Origin: Candidatus Moraniibacteriota bacterium
GTDB lineage: Bacteria; Patescibacteriota; Minisyncoccia; Moranbacterales; GWC2-37-73
Reading direction: 5' to 3'
DNA length: 43,506 nucleotides
Assembly (NCBI GenBank): GCA_013336225.1
Contig: JAAXUC010000008.1
Location: forward strand, 1 to 43,506
This document shows, one piece after another, positions 14,665 through 22,947 of the stretch; position 1 is the stretch's first letter; each line of letters opens with the position of its first letter. The notes under the pieces were generated by a model. That model did not search any database and had not been told where the DNA came from. It was given only the letters and a program-made list of their open reading frames with translations. The position numbers and the translations under genes are program-made.

Positions 14665-15297
14665 ATGGAAAATCAAAACAATAACACGACTGAAATGGCT
14701 GATGAGGAAGTTTATTACGGTGTTGGAAGTTTTCTTTGGGAAGTTGTGAAAGTTTTTTTCTGGGCCTTGATCATTATAGTTCCAATCAGAGTTTTTCTTT
14801 TTCAACCATTTTTTGTGCAAGGTGCAAGCATGGAACCTAATTTCAAGGATGGTGATTATTTGATTATTAATGAGTTGGGATATAAGAAGACAGTGGCTGA
14901 TTTTGAAGGATTTCATTTATTTACTGTCAATTCCTTTAAAGAATTGAGTCGAGGTGATGTGGTGGTTTTCCGCTATCCGCGAGATCCGAAGCAATTTTTC
15001 ATCAAACGAGTGATTGGACTCCCTGGAGAGCAGGTGAAAGTTGAAGCAGGGAAAGTTACGATTTATAATAATCAAAATCCCGAAGGTTTGTTATTGGACG
15101 AACACGTGTATTTACCGGCCGGTTTAATAACTTCTGGAGCAGTGACTGTAACAATGAAATCTGGTGAATATTTCGTATTAGGTGATAATCGTCAATTTTC
15201 GCATGATTCTCGCGCCTGGGGTGTGCTTCCTGAAGAGGATGTTGTTGGAAAAGTATTGGTTCGTGCTTGGCCATTTTCACAAGCGGAAATACTCTAG
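14665..15297 (+). CDS. lepB: Signal peptidase I
   Basis: Membrane serine protease that removes Sec/Tat signal peptides. One N-terminal membrane helix (about residues 27-47) is followed by the catalytic serine S55 in QGASMEPNFKDGDYLIINE and the general-base lysine K114 in FFIKRVIGLPGE. The later conserved boxes are RGDVVVFRYP and GEYFVLGDNRQFSHDSRAWG. The 210-aa size is normal for Gram-positive-type enzymes. It has no SD (TTATTAATTGATAA before the ATG). It could process the exported proteins of the 23-38 kb block. Confidence 0.95.
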   Translation: MENQNNNTTEMADEEVYYGVGSFLWEVVKVFFWALIIIVPIRVFLFQPFFVQGASMEPNFKDGDYLIINELGYKKTVADFEGFHLFTVNSFKELSRGDVVVFRYPRDPKQFFIKRVIGLPGEQVKVEAGKVTIYNNQNPEGLLLDEHVYLPAGLITSGAVTVTMKSGEYFVLGDNRQFSHDSRAWGVLPEEDVVGKVLVRAWPFSQAEIL

Positions 15298-15299
15298 AA

Positions 15300-15425
15300 A
15301 AAATTTGAAATTTGAAATTTTTAATTTGAAATAAAAAATTCTAATGATTTAAAATTTAAAACATTAGAAAATTAAAAATTGATTAAAAATTAAAAATTGT
15401 GAATTGAAAATTGTTGTTTATCTTT
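15300..15425. repeat. AT-only low-complexity tract
   Basis: Short repeats of AAAATTAAAAATT and TTTGAAATTT between lepB and hisS. The same kind of sequence is found at 3370-3395 and 39110-39185. Confidence 0.5.
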
Positions 15426-15489
15426 AAATAGTGAATGTTTAATTTTAATGAGAATGTTTTTTAGCGTAATTAGCTAATATCTAATACAT

Positions 15490-16932
15490 ATGGCTCAATC
15501 AAAAATTAAGATCGTAACAAAGAAAGTTGTAAAAAAAATGGATAAAAAAACTGTTACCGCAAAATCTGCAAAGCCTGTAATCGTAGCAAAAAAAACTACT
15601 GCACCTGCCAGTAAAACTAAAGTGGTGGAGGAGGAAATCATGTTGCAACCACCAAGGGGAATGCGCGACTTGCTGCCTGGTGATCAGCCATATTGGAATC
15701 AGCTTAGGCGCATTCTTTCTAAGATTTCATTGGAATATGGATTTCAGCGCATTGATACGCCAGCTTTAGAATATTCAAATTTGTTTATTCGTTCAATCGG
15801 AAAGGGAACAGATATTGTCGACAAGGAGATTTATGCCTTTACTACTAAGGGTGGAGACAAGGTTGCACTTAGACCGGAACTTACAGCTGGATTGGGACGA
15901 GCTTATATTCAACATGGCATGACAGTGCTTTCTAAGCCTGTGAAGCTTTTTTCAACTGGTCCAGTATATCGTTATGATCGGCCGCAAGAAGGAAGATATC
16001 GCGAACATTTCCAAGCCAATTTCGATGCTTTTGGCGAGCAAGATCCCATTTTGGATGCACAGCTCATTCAGCTGGCTCATCGCGTGGTGACTTTGGTTGG
16101 AATCAAGAATATTCAATTTCAGGTAAATTCAATTGGCTGTCCAAAATGCCGCAAGGAATATCAAAATCTTTTGGTGGCATATTTTGAATCAAAAAAGCAA
16201 AAACTTTGCCTCAATTGTAAGAAGCGTCTTGAAACAAATCCGCTGCGAATTTTGGATTGCAAAGAAGATAAATGCATTCAAGTTTCAGCGCTTGCGCCAC
16301 AATCAATTGATCATCTTTGTATGGAATGCCGTGTGCACTTCAAGAGTCTTTTGGAATATTTGGATGAGTTGGACTTGCCATATGTGATTAATCCTCGCTT
16401 AGTTAGAGGCCTCAGTTATTACACGAAAACAGTTTTCGAAATTTGGTCAGGAGATGAAGAAGGTAAGAAACACTCACTAGGTGGCGGAGGACGCTATGAT
16501 AACTTAATTGGTGAGCTTGGTGGAGAACAAACTCCAGCAATCGGATTTGGACTTGGCATGGATCGCTTAGTGCAAGAAATGAAAAGAGTGCATGCAAAAA
16601 TGTATATTGAGCCGAAACCGCGAGTGTTTTTGGCGCAGCTTGGAGATTTGGCCAAGAAGAAAAGTTTGAATGTTTTTGCGGAACTGCAAAAAAATGGAAT
16701 TTTGACTGCGGAGAGCTTCGGTCGTGGATCACTCAAGTCACAACTTCGTGTGGCTGACAGGCTTGGCGTTGAAATCACTTTGATTATCGGTCAGAAAGAA
16801 GCACTTGATGAAACTGTGATCGTCAAAGATATGGTCAGTGGAACACAAGAGACAGTGAATCATGAAAGACTCATCATTGCTGTGCGAAAAATCTTGAAAA
16901 ACAATGTAGTTGTTTCTCATAGTGAGGAATAA
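15490..16932 (+). CDS. hisS: Histidyl-tRNA synthetase with a basic N-terminal tail
   Basis: Charges tRNA-His. Class II motifs are clear: PPRGMRDLLPGDQPYW, RPELTAGLGRAYIQHGM, GPVYRYDRPQEGRYREHFQ (motif 2), the His-specific LVRGLSYYTKTVFEIW and GGGGRYDNLIGELGG, and GFGLGMDRLVQEM (motif 3). The C-terminal anticodon domain begins near PRVFLAQLGDLAKKK. In the insertion domain, NSIGCPKCRKEYQ, KLCLNCKKRLETNPLR and ILDCKEDKC give several Cys pairs, a known variant that may bind zinc. Unusual: residues 1-48 are a Lys/Ala/Val/Thr-rich tail (VTKKVVKKMDKKTVTAKSAK) before the normal N-terminus at about 51, similar in style to the H1-like protein. No SD is visible. Confidence 0.95.
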   Translation: MAQSKIKIVTKKVVKKMDKKTVTAKSAKPVIVAKKTTAPASKTKVVEEEIMLQPPRGMRDLLPGDQPYWNQLRRILSKISLEYGFQRIDTPALEYSNLFIRSIGKGTDIVDKEIYAFTTKGGDKVALRPELTAGLGRAYIQHGMTVLSKPVKLFSTGPVYRYDRPQEGRYREHFQANFDAFGEQDPILDAQLIQLAHRVVTLVGIKNIQFQVNSIGCPKCRKEYQNLLVAYFESKKQKLCLNCKKRLETNPLRILDCKEDKCIQVSALAPQSIDHLCMECRVHFKSLLEYLDELDLPYVINPRLVRGLSYYTKTVFEIWSGDEEGKKHSLGGGGRYDNLIGELGGEQTPAIGFGLGMDRLVQEMKRVHAKMYIEPKPRVFLAQLGDLAKKKSLNVFAELQKNGILTAESFGRGSLKSQLRVADRLGVEITLIIGQKEALDETVIVKDMVSGTQETVNHERLIIAVRKILKNNVVVSHSEE

Positions 16933-16940
16933 GGTTAACA

Positions 16941-17063
16941 ATGAATAGGTATTAACCCTGGGGCAAGCCGCGAGGTATTAAACCAACTTGTTATCATCAC
17001 TCACTCGGAAATGATTTTGTCTGCTGATAAATCATTTCGCTCGTTTCGCTAGATAATAAAAAA
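16941..17063. repeat. Dispersed palindromic repeat, family 1, copy B (inverted)
   Basis: Reverse complement of most of copy A at 6399-6546: ATTAACCCTGGGGCAAGCC, CGCGAGGTATTAA, TTGTTATCATCACTCACTCG, GAAATGATTTTGTC and its inverted partner. It lacks the second GC hairpin of copy A. It fills the hisS-HIT gap. Confidence 0.7.
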
Positions 17064-17075
17064 TAAAAAAAATTT

Positions 17076-17468
17076 ATGTTGACAGTGCTTAATTATGCAA
17101 AAGAAGAATGTATTTTTTGCAAGATCATTGAAAAGAAAATTGAGGCAAAAATTGTCTTTGAAAGTGATGAGATAGTTGCTTTTAATGACATCAAGCCACT
17201 TGCACCTGTGCATGTGGTAATCATTCCCAAGAAGCATCTTGCTTCAGTGAATGAAATTGTCAGTCCTGACGATGTGCAGCTTTTGGGGAATATGTTGGTG
17301 GCGGCCAGGGATATTGCGATTAAATTAGGTATCGCCAAAAATGGTTATAAGCTCTTATTTCGAGTTGGAAAGCATGGTGGACAGGAAGTTGACCATTTGC
17401 ACTTGCATTTGATCGGTGGAGCTGCTTTGCATGAGGAAATTGGGCCATTGGCAGTAGAATGGAAATAG
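17076..17468 (+). CDS. HIT family nucleotide hydrolase (HinT-like)
   Basis: 130-aa protein with ECIFCKIIEKKIEAKIVFE at the start and the histidine triad near the end: GKHGGQEVDHLHLHLIGG (H-x-H-x-H). HinT-type proteins hydrolyse AMP-lysine and other nucleoside phosphoramidates. Length and the GGQ-V-HLHLHLIGG pattern match that branch. LAPVHVVIIPKKHLASVNE is the usual middle box. The Cys pair near the N-terminus (CxxC) is common in bacterial members. It has no SD. Its true physiological substrate is not known from sequence. Confidence 0.93.
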   Translation: MLTVLNYAKEECIFCKIIEKKIEAKIVFESDEIVAFNDIKPLAPVHVVIIPKKHLASVNEIVSPDDVQLLGNMLVAARDIAIKLGIAKNGYKLLFRVGKHGGQEVDHLHLHLIGGAALHEEIGPLAVEWK

Positions 17469-17584
17469 GGGTGTAGGTATAAAGTTCATCAAGTTATCAA
17501 GTTTATAAAGATGTAAAACATGCAAGGCATTTTTCTTTACAAACCTGAAACTTTTTACTTTATAAACTTGCGGCGTAGCCGCGG

Positions 17585-17612
17585 TTGACTTATTGAAAAT
17601 TATCTGTATAAT
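17585..17612 (+). promoter_or_regulatory. Promoter of rpsU
   Basis: TTGACT, 16-base spacer, TATAAT, about 50 bases before the rpsU start. Confidence 0.75.
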
Positions 17613-17661
17613 ATCATTGGTAAGCTATTATAAAGGCTTAATTATAGAAAGGAGGTTTTTC

Positions 17662-17910
17662 ATGATTGGAGTACAAAAAAAGGACAAAGAAACGACAGAA
17701 AGCTTAATGCGAAGATTTTCTCGTAAAATTCAGCAAAGTGGTGTGCTTATTCGCGCTCGAAGAACACGTTTTCGAAATGATGAAAAGAGTAAAACAGAAA
17801 AACGCACTGAAGCTCTATATAAAGTTAAAATTCGTAAGGAAATTGATAAGCTTAAGAAGCTTGGAAAATTTGACGACGAAGCTTTGAAAAACATCAAACG
17901 AAAGATGTAA
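17662..17910 (+). CDS. rpsU: Ribosomal protein bS21
   Basis: 82-aa basic protein of the 30S subunit, which sits near the anti-SD end of 16S rRNA. The start at 17662 is fixed by AAAGGAGG eight bases upstream; the frame can be extended upstream to 17593 but that would include the promoter. ETTESLMRRFSRKIQQSGVL is the bS21 core, followed by a basic helix IRARRTRFRNDEKSKTEKR. The C-terminal extension (KVKIRKEIDKLKKLGKFDD) is longer than in E. coli bS21, as in other CPR members. The hairpin terminator at 17925-17953 follows. yqeY comes next, a frequent neighbour of rpsU. Confidence 0.88.
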   Translation: MIGVQKKDKETTESLMRRFSRKIQQSGVLIRARRTRFRNDEKSKTEKRTEALYKVKIRKEIDKLKKLGKFDDEALKNIKRKM

Positions 17911-17924
17911 TTGTGGGACAATGA

Positions 17925-17962
17925 TGCGAATGATGCCTTAGGTATCATTCGCAAATTTGTTT
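17925..17962 (+). terminator. Terminator of rpsU
   Basis: 13-bp stem TGCGAATGATGCC / GGTATCATTCGCA with one G-T pair and the loop TTA, then AAATTTGTTTT. Confidence 0.8.
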
Positions 17963-17989
17963 TAAAATGATGACTTTTATTTCGTCAAT

Positions 17990-18150
17990 TTCCTTTCTCG
18001 GCACGCTCGCAATCGAGGAACTATTGTTTAGCGGAGTGAGTGAAATGAAATAGCAATTTCATTTCCGAACGAGCGACAACAACAAGCTTGCTTATGATTG
18101 CTTCACTAAGACCTCGCTGTCGCTCGCTGTTGCCTCAAAAGAAAACTGGC
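17990..18150. repeat. Composite repeat: family 1 core inside family 2 ends
   Basis: Outer parts (CCTTTCTCGGCACGCTCGCA near 17992; ACCTCGCTGTCGCTCGCTGT to 18130) resemble the family 2 repeat at 1955-2060. The centre (GCGGAGTGAGTGAAATGA ... TCATTTCCGAACGAGCGAC, 18031-18077) is of family 1 type, seen also at 6399 and 16941. The gap 17911-18252 holds this, the rpsU terminator and the 18218 repeat; no gene. Confidence 0.55.
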
Positions 18151-18217
18151 TCATAAAAGTTTCTATTTTTAAATTCATTTTATTTTTAAAAAACAAAAAG
18201 GTATTTAGTATTCACTA

Positions 18218-18245
18218 AGAAGCTAAAAGCTAATGCCTAATAAGC
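18218..18245. repeat. Uninterrupted ('empty') copy of the 8161 repeat
   Basis: Reads CTAAGAAGCTAAAAGCT then AATGCCTAATAAGCT, the same flanks as at 8161-8222 but without the 30-bp palindrome. It lies directly before yqeY. Confidence 0.65.
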
Positions 18246-18252
18246 TACTCTT

Positions 18253-18714
18253 ATGACTTTAAAAGAAAAAATTATTTCAGATCTGAAAGACGCGATGCGC
18301 AGCGGTGACACGCTTCGTCGCGACACTTTGCGTCTGATTGACAGTGCTGTTAAAAACACTGAAATTGAAAAGAAGAAACGCGAAACCGGACTTTCTGATG
18401 AAGAAGTTATGGAAGTTTTTTCTCGCGCGGTGAAACAACGTCAGGACAGCATTCGCCAATTTGAGGAAGGCGGGAGAGCTGATTTGGCTGAAAAAGAAAA
18501 ATTGGAACTTGATATTCTGATGCCATATCTTCCTGCCCAGCTTTCAACTGAAGCTGTTGCTAAGATTGTTGGCGAAGTTATTGCTCAAACTGGCGCAACA
18601 AATACAAGCGATTTAGGAAAAGTGATGGGACTTGCCATGGCAAAAATGAAAGGAGAAGCTGATGGAAACGTGGTGCGCGAAATTGCTAAGGAACTTTTAG
18701 AGAAAAATGCATAA
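18253..18714 (+). CDS. yqeY: YqeY / GatB-tail domain protein
   Basis: 153 aa, the full length of the stand-alone YqeY family. The family resembles the C-terminal tRNA-contacting domain of GatB, the Glu/Asp-tRNA amidotransferase subunit. Features: MTLKEKIISDLKDAMRSGD, RRDTLRLIDSAVKNTEIEK, EVFSRAVKQRQDSIRQFEEG, KLELDILMPYLPAQLS and DLGKVMGLAMAKMKGEADGN. Its cellular role is not settled; a link to tRNA-dependent amidation or translation is assumed from the fold and from the common rpsU-yqeY pairing seen here. No SD; the ATG follows a CTAATGCCTAATAAGCT repeat. Confidence 0.9.
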   Translation: MTLKEKIISDLKDAMRSGDTLRRDTLRLIDSAVKNTEIEKKKRETGLSDEEVMEVFSRAVKQRQDSIRQFEEGGRADLAEKEKLELDILMPYLPAQLSTEAVAKIVGEVIAQTGATNTSDLGKVMGLAMAKMKGEADGNVVREIAKELLEKNA

Positions 18715-18922
18715 TGATTAAGTAGAGAGGGAACATGCTTTTTCTTTTTTCACTTTCACCCTTAAGGGTATATATTGTCTGGTCAAAATTATAAATTTTG
18801 AAAGCCAATTAAAACAAGTCACGCTGGTGTTATGTTAAAAAGTTGCAATTGTTTTTCCGTGACAAAAAGAAAAATGCATGTGAGCGACTGCTATAATTTA
18901 CGGTAGTTATACTTTTATATAA

Positions 18923-19387
18923 ATGAAATTCATTCTTGAAGTAAACAATAAAACAGCTTATAAATTTTCCAAAAAAAAGTTTATGAGCATTTTTCAACAT
19001 TCGCTTAAATTGGCGAATTTGGCATGTCTTGAGAATAAAACCTTGGAGCTTAGTGTTGCATTGATAGAGGAAGAAGAGATGCATATTTTGAATAAACAAT
19101 ATCGTAAAAAGGATCGCGCAACTGACGTGCTTTCTTTTTGCGAATATGAATCAATCTTAAAGCTTTGTGAAAAAGGAGCATTGATGGATGAAGAGCAAGT
19201 CTTCATTGGCGAACTGATTTTGTGCCCAACCTACATTGAAAGAAACGCCAAAGAAGATGGTGAGTCCTTGGAATATGCTTTGACCTATATCACTGCGCAT
19301 GGAATTTTTCACTTATTGGGCTTTGATCATGGCAAAAAAATGTTCACACTGCAAAAATGTGTTGCCGATGAGTCAATAAAAGAATAA
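18923..19387 (+). CDS. ybeY: Endoribonuclease YbeY (rRNA maturation)
   Basis: Metal-dependent RNase that trims the 3' end of 16S rRNA and takes part in ribosome quality control. The zinc site HGIFHLLGFDH is intact (H126, H130, H136). Upstream family boxes are IEEEEMHILNKQYRKKDRAT and TDVLSFCEYES, and GELILCPTYIERNA precedes the zinc site. The 154-aa length is normal. The C-terminus diverges after the zinc motif. The dgkA-like gene follows after 30 bases, as in many bacteria where ybeY, dgkA and era are linked. Confidence 0.94.
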   Translation: MKFILEVNNKTAYKFSKKKFMSIFQHSLKLANLACLENKTLELSVALIEEEEMHILNKQYRKKDRATDVLSFCEYESILKLCEKGALMDEEQVFIGELILCPTYIERNAKEDGESLEYALTYITAHGIFHLLGFDHGKKMFTLQKCVADESIKE

Positions 19388-19417
19388 GATAAAGATATAA
19401 ATCCTTAAAATAAAAAA

Positions 19418-19804
19418 ATGATAGAAGAAATAAGAAGATTCAAAAGAAGCTTGAAGCATGCCTTGGATGGAATTGGTTATGCCTTGACTCATGAGAAGAA
19501 TTTTAGAGTTGAATTGCTGGTTGCTGTTCTGGTGATTGGCTGTATCTTTATTTTTAAGGTGAAAAATTGGGAAGCAATAATTTTACTGCTGATGATCATG
19601 TGGGTGCTCATTTCAGAGCTCACCAATACTGTGCTTGAAAGAGTGGTGGATATTTTGAAGCCAAGAATTCATCCTTATGCCAGATTGATCAAGGATTTGA
19701 TGGCAGCTGTAGTGCTCATTTCAGCAACCACTGCGGTTGTCATTGGAATTATCATCTTTTATCCATACATCAAGGAGTTGGTTGTGATGTTTTGGTTCTA
19801 TTAG
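19418..19804 (+). CDS. dgkA: DgkA-type diacylglycerol/undecaprenol kinase
   Basis: 128-aa membrane protein of the prokaryotic DAG kinase family. Gram-positive members phosphorylate undecaprenol and so recycle the lipid carrier for cell-wall and surface-glycan synthesis. Three membrane helices are visible (about 32-50, 52-70, 92-118). The conserved cytoplasmic motif is ISELTNTVLERVVDILKPRI, with HPYARLIKDLMAAVVL (family: E-x-x-NTAIE-x-x-VD ... AK-x-x-KD-x-A-A-x-VL). The N-terminus RRFKRSLKHALDGIGYAL is the usual amphipathic helix. Whether it prefers diacylglycerol or undecaprenol cannot be read from the sequence. Confidence 0.92.
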   Translation: MIEEIRRFKRSLKHALDGIGYALTHEKNFRVELLVAVLVIGCIFIFKVKNWEAIILLLMIMWVLISELTNTVLERVVDILKPRIHPYARLIKDLMAAVVLISATTAVVIGIIIFYPYIKELVVMFWFY

Positions 19805-19822
19805 GACACGGGTGGAATATTT

Positions 19823-19851
19823 TTGCAAGAATCGTGCAATCCATGTATAAT
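19823..19851 (+). promoter_or_regulatory. Promoter upstream of ftsA
   Basis: TTGCAA, 17-base spacer, TATAAT, with TG one base before the -10 hexamer. It predicts a leader of about 125 bases. A second TATAAT at 19963-19968, 15 bases before the ATG, could give a nearly leaderless ftsA mRNA, but its -35 is poor. Confidence 0.6.
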
Positions 19852-19983
19852 ATACGGAAGGTGGGGCATTTTTCGGATCAATGAAATATCTGAGTTTTTT
19901 CCATTGAAAACAAATAATAAAGGAGTTGAATAAATTTACAAAATTGAGCAGGCGAAGCTTGTTATAATTTTTTATTATCGTTT

Positions 19984-21252
19984 ATGGCTAGGGATAATAA
20001 TTCTATTGTTGTCGGTATTGATATTGGCTCAATAAACGTGCGCACAATTATTGCGCAGCAATCCAGGGATGAGGAAAATCCTCGGGTTATTGGGGTTGGC
20101 ATCGTACCTTCTTTTGGCATCAGACGTGGAGTCATTACTGATGTGGAAGATGTCATCAAAACCGTCAATGAATCTGTTGAAAAAGCTGAGCGTATGGCTG
20201 GTGTTCAAGTTAAAAGAGCGATTTTCAATATTGGAGGAGGGGATATTGGCTTTCAAAGTTCCAAGGGTGTCATCGCGATTGGCAAAGCTGATGGTGAAGT
20301 CATGGAGGACGACATTAATCGCGTCATTTCTGAAGCTCAAATCATTTCACTTCCAATGAACAGGGAGATTGTGCATGTTTTGGCAAAAAAATACAGGCTT
20401 GATGATCAAGACAACATTAAGGATCCACTTGGCATGAAGGGTGTCAGATTGGAAGTTGACGCGCTAGTGATTGAGAGCAGCTCTTCGCATGTCAAAAATA
20501 TCAGTAAATGCGCTTATCAATCCAACATTGAAATTGATGATCTTGTATTGGAACCATTAGCTGCTGCCAAATCTGTTCTCAGTAAGAAGCAGAAAGAATT
20601 GGGCGTGGTACTGATTAATATTGGAGGTGGGACAACTTCTTTGGCTGTTTATGAAGAAGGTGATTTGATTCACACTGCCATTATTCCAGTTGGAGCAGGG
20701 CACATCACTAATGACATTGCCATTGGCCTTCGAACTTCAATTGATGTGGCAGAAAAAATTAAACTCGAATATGGCAGCGCGCTTAGTCGCGATACAAACA
20801 AAAAAGAGGGAATTGATCTTTCACAAATAGATTCGAGTGAAGAAGGGATTGTTTCACGCTATCATGTAGCGGAAATCATTGAAGCAAGATTTGAAGAAAT
20901 TTTCTCTTTGGTGCAGAAGGAATTGAAATTAGTTGGTAAGGCTGGATTGCTTCCATCTGGTGCGGTGTTGGTGGGTGGTGGAGCCAAGATGACCCACGCC
21001 TCGGACCTGGCAAAGGAAATTTTGGGCTTGCCTGTTCAAATTGGTTTTCCCTTGGGATTGGGTGGAATGTTGGACAAAGTTGACGATCCATCTTTTGCAA
21101 CTGCTGCTGGCTTGATTTTATGGGCAGAAAATCATCAGGAAGTTTCTTCAGGTGAGGGCTTCTTGAATTCCAAAACAGTGGGGATGTTCAAACGTGGGAC
21201 CGGCGATGGTGCTAAAAAGGCGAGCGAATGGCTCAAGAAATTTTTGCCATAA
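19984..21252 (+). CDS. ftsA: Cell division protein FtsA
   Basis: Actin-like ATPase that anchors FtsZ to the membrane. ATP-binding boxes are in order: VVGIDIGSINVRTIIAQ (phosphate 1), VVLINIGGGTTSLAVYEEGD (phosphate 2), and LPSGAVLVGGGAKMTHASDL (adenosine). The 1C subdomain region includes ERMAGVQVKRAIFNIGGGDI. The C-terminus KKASEWLKKFLP is the amphipathic membrane-targeting helix typical of FtsA. Length 422 aa is normal. There is no SD before the ATG. ftsZ follows after 288 bases with its own promoter. Confidence 0.96.
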   Translation: MARDNNSIVVGIDIGSINVRTIIAQQSRDEENPRVIGVGIVPSFGIRRGVITDVEDVIKTVNESVEKAERMAGVQVKRAIFNIGGGDIGFQSSKGVIAIGKADGEVMEDDINRVISEAQIISLPMNREIVHVLAKKYRLDDQDNIKDPLGMKGVRLEVDALVIESSSSHVKNISKCAYQSNIEIDDLVLEPLAAAKSVLSKKQKELGVVLINIGGGTTSLAVYEEGDLIHTAIIPVGAGHITNDIAIGLRTSIDVAEKIKLEYGSALSRDTNKKEGIDLSQIDSSEEGIVSRYHVAEIIEARFEEIFSLVQKELKLVGKAGLLPSGAVLVGGGAKMTHASDLAKEILGLPVQIGFPLGLGGMLDKVDDPSFATAAGLILWAENHQEVSSGEGFLNSKTVGMFKRGTGDGAKKASEWLKKFLP

Positions 21253-21319
21253 TGCAAATCGGAGTTTGATTATCCAGTAAAAATCAATATTTGAGCATAA
21301 AAAGAGTGATTTAACAATG

Positions 21320-21349
21320 TTGACATGAATGCTTGAGACATGATAGATT
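21320..21349 (+). promoter_or_regulatory. Promoter of ftsZ
   Basis: TTGACA, 18-base spacer, TAGATT in the ftsA-ftsZ spacer, giving a leader of about 185 bases. Confidence 0.55.
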
Positions 21350-21439
21350 TAAGAACTAAGAATATTTTCATATAAAGATTTTTTTAGTGGTTTAAGGGAA
21401 CGGTTCAGCTCAACAACAGAAAAACAAAAAGCAAAACCC

Positions 21440-21455
21440 GTCACTCGCGAGTGAC
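21440..21455. other. 16-bp perfect palindrome in the ftsZ leader
   Basis: GTCACTCGCGAGTGAC, about 85 bases before the ftsZ start and downstream of its promoter. It could be a protein-binding site or an RNA hairpin. No T-run follows, so it is not a terminator. Confidence 0.5.
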
Positions 21456-21540
21456 AGGTAAAAATAAAAGGGTGCAATTTCATGAAATTCTAATTTATAT
21501 TAATTGTTTAGTGGCTTTGTCCGCTGACTATTGAAAAAAT

Positions 21541-22761
21541 ATGGCAGAAATAAAACCTGATATTGAAACATTTGCTCGAATCAAAGTTGTTGGCGTTGGT
21601 GGCTCAGGAAATAATGCAATCAGTCGCATGATCGACTCCAAAATTAAGGGGGTTGAATTTGTGGCAATCAACACTGATGCGCAAGCGCTGCATCATTCGA
21701 AAGCTTCTGAAAAAGTGCATATCGGAAAAAATCTCACCAAGGGTCTCGGGGCAGGAATGAATCCTGAAATTGGAAGACAAGCTGCTGAGGAAAACCGCGA
21801 TGAAATTCAAGATGTTCTGAAAGGTGCTGATATGGTTTTTGTTTGTGCTGGAATGGGTGGAGGAACAGGCACAGGTGCAGCTCCAGTGGTGGCTGAGACA
21901 GCCAAGGAATTGGGAGCATTAACAGTGGCTGTTGTCACCAAGCCATTTTCTTTTGAAGGAGCGCAGCGCAGAAATCTTGGGGAAGAAGGTTTGCAAAACC
22001 TCAGGGATCGCGTGGACACCTTGATTACAATTCCAAATGATAAGTTGCTTTCCATAATTGATCGAAAAACCACTTTGATTAATGCTTTTAGGATTGTGGA
22101 TGATGTTCTGAGACAAGGCGTGCAGGGAATTTCTGATTTGATCACAAAACCCGGAATCGTCAATGTGGACTTCGCTGATGTGCGCGCAATCATGCAGGAC
22201 TCTGGATCAGCTTTGATGGGGATTGGTGTCGCTAGCGGCGAAAACAGAGCTTCAGAGGCTGCTCGCGCTGCAATCAATAGTCCACTGCTGGAACTTTCAA
22301 TTGATGGGGCTAAGGGAGTGCTGTTTAATATTTCAGGATCAAGCGATTTGGGAATGTTGGAAATCAATGAGGCTGCCAACATCATCACGGAAAGCATTGA
22401 TCCAAACGCCAAAGTTATCTTTGGGGCTGTGGTTGATGATCAGGTGAAGAAAGGTGAAATTCATGTCACAGTGGTGGCTACTGGTTTTGATGCAGATCGC
22501 ATTGTGGAGAATCCGATGCTGAATCGTGTGAGAGCAAACATTTCTCAATCGCATGAGACAATCGCTGAAAAAGAAGAAAAGGCTGAAAATGAAGAACTCA
22601 AAACTGAAATAACTTTTCCAGTCAAAAAAATCCTGGAACCGAAAATGATCATCGAGGAGAAGATTCAACCTCGCATAGCACCTGCTGTTACTGCAGTTAA
22701 GGAACCGGAAGATGATGAACTTGAAATCCCAGCTTTCATTAGGAGAAAGATGGAGAAATAG
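21541..22761 (+). CDS. ftsZ: Cell division GTPase FtsZ
   Basis: Tubulin-like GTPase that forms the division ring. The 406-aa protein has [18 protein letters not shown] (nucleotide-binding start), the tubulin signature [16 protein letters not shown] (GGGTGTG at 106-112), the R-N-L-G-x-E-G-L box ([13 protein letters not shown]), and the T7 catalytic loop [20 protein letters not shown] Glu/Lys-rich linker (about 340-390) leads to the C-terminal peptide [16 protein letters not shown], which binds FtsA. A clear terminator follows at 22791-22820. Confidence 0.98.
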   Translation: MAEIKPDIETFARIKVVGVGGSGNNAISRMIDSKIKGVEFVAINTDAQALHHSKASEKVHIGKNLTKGLGAGMNPEIGRQAAEENRDEIQDVLKGADMVFVCAGMGGGTGTGAAPVVAETAKELGALTVAVVTKPFSFEGAQRRNLGEEGLQNLRDRVDTLITIPNDKLLSIIDRKTTLINAFRIVDDVLRQGVQGISDLITKPGIVNVDFADVRAIMQDSGSALMGIGVASGENRASEAARAAINSPLLELSIDGAKGVLFNISGSSDLGMLEINEAANIITESIDPNAKVIFGAVVDDQVKKGEIHVTVVATGFDADRIVENPMLNRVRANISQSHETIAEKEEKAENEELKTEITFPVKKILEPKMIIEEKIQPRIAPAVTAVKEPEDDELEIPAFIRRKMEK

Positions 22762-22790
22762 TTCAAATGTTGAAAAACATGTGTATATAT

Positions 22791-22820
22791 AAAAAATCCA
22801 GCATGCTAGCTGGATTTTTT
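22791..22820 (+). terminator. Terminator of ftsZ
   Basis: 12-bp perfect stem AAAAAATCCAGC / GCTGGATTTTTT with the loop ATGCTA. Confidence 0.88.
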
Positions 22821-22825
22821 AATAC

Positions 22826-22854
22826 TTGACTTTTTATCTAAAAAGGTGTATAAT
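22826..22854 (+). promoter_or_regulatory. Promoter of the lipoprotein gene
   Basis: TTGACT, 17-base spacer, TATAAT, right after the ftsZ terminator. Confidence 0.8.
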
Positions 22855-22890
22855 TGATAGTTGAGTTATTTAAAAAACAAAGGTGGTTGA

Positions 22891-22947
22891 ATGATACTAC
22901 ATTTCGTAGAATCATTACAAATAAGCCTAAAAAGGAGTGTAAAATGA
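22891..22947 (+). CDS. Possible 18-aa leader peptide coupled to the lipoprotein gene
   Basis: MILHFVESLQISLKRSVK, with an SD-like AAGGTGG six bases before the ATG. Its TGA stop overlaps the lipoprotein ATG (ATGA). It lies between a good promoter and the lipoprotein start, so it should be transcribed. It may serve translational coupling, or be chance. Confidence 0.35.
   Translation: MILHFVESLQISLKRSVK

Noticed and set aside
17593-17661. Upstream start for rpsU
   Set aside because: It would include the promoter -10 region. A full SD precedes the ATG at 17662.
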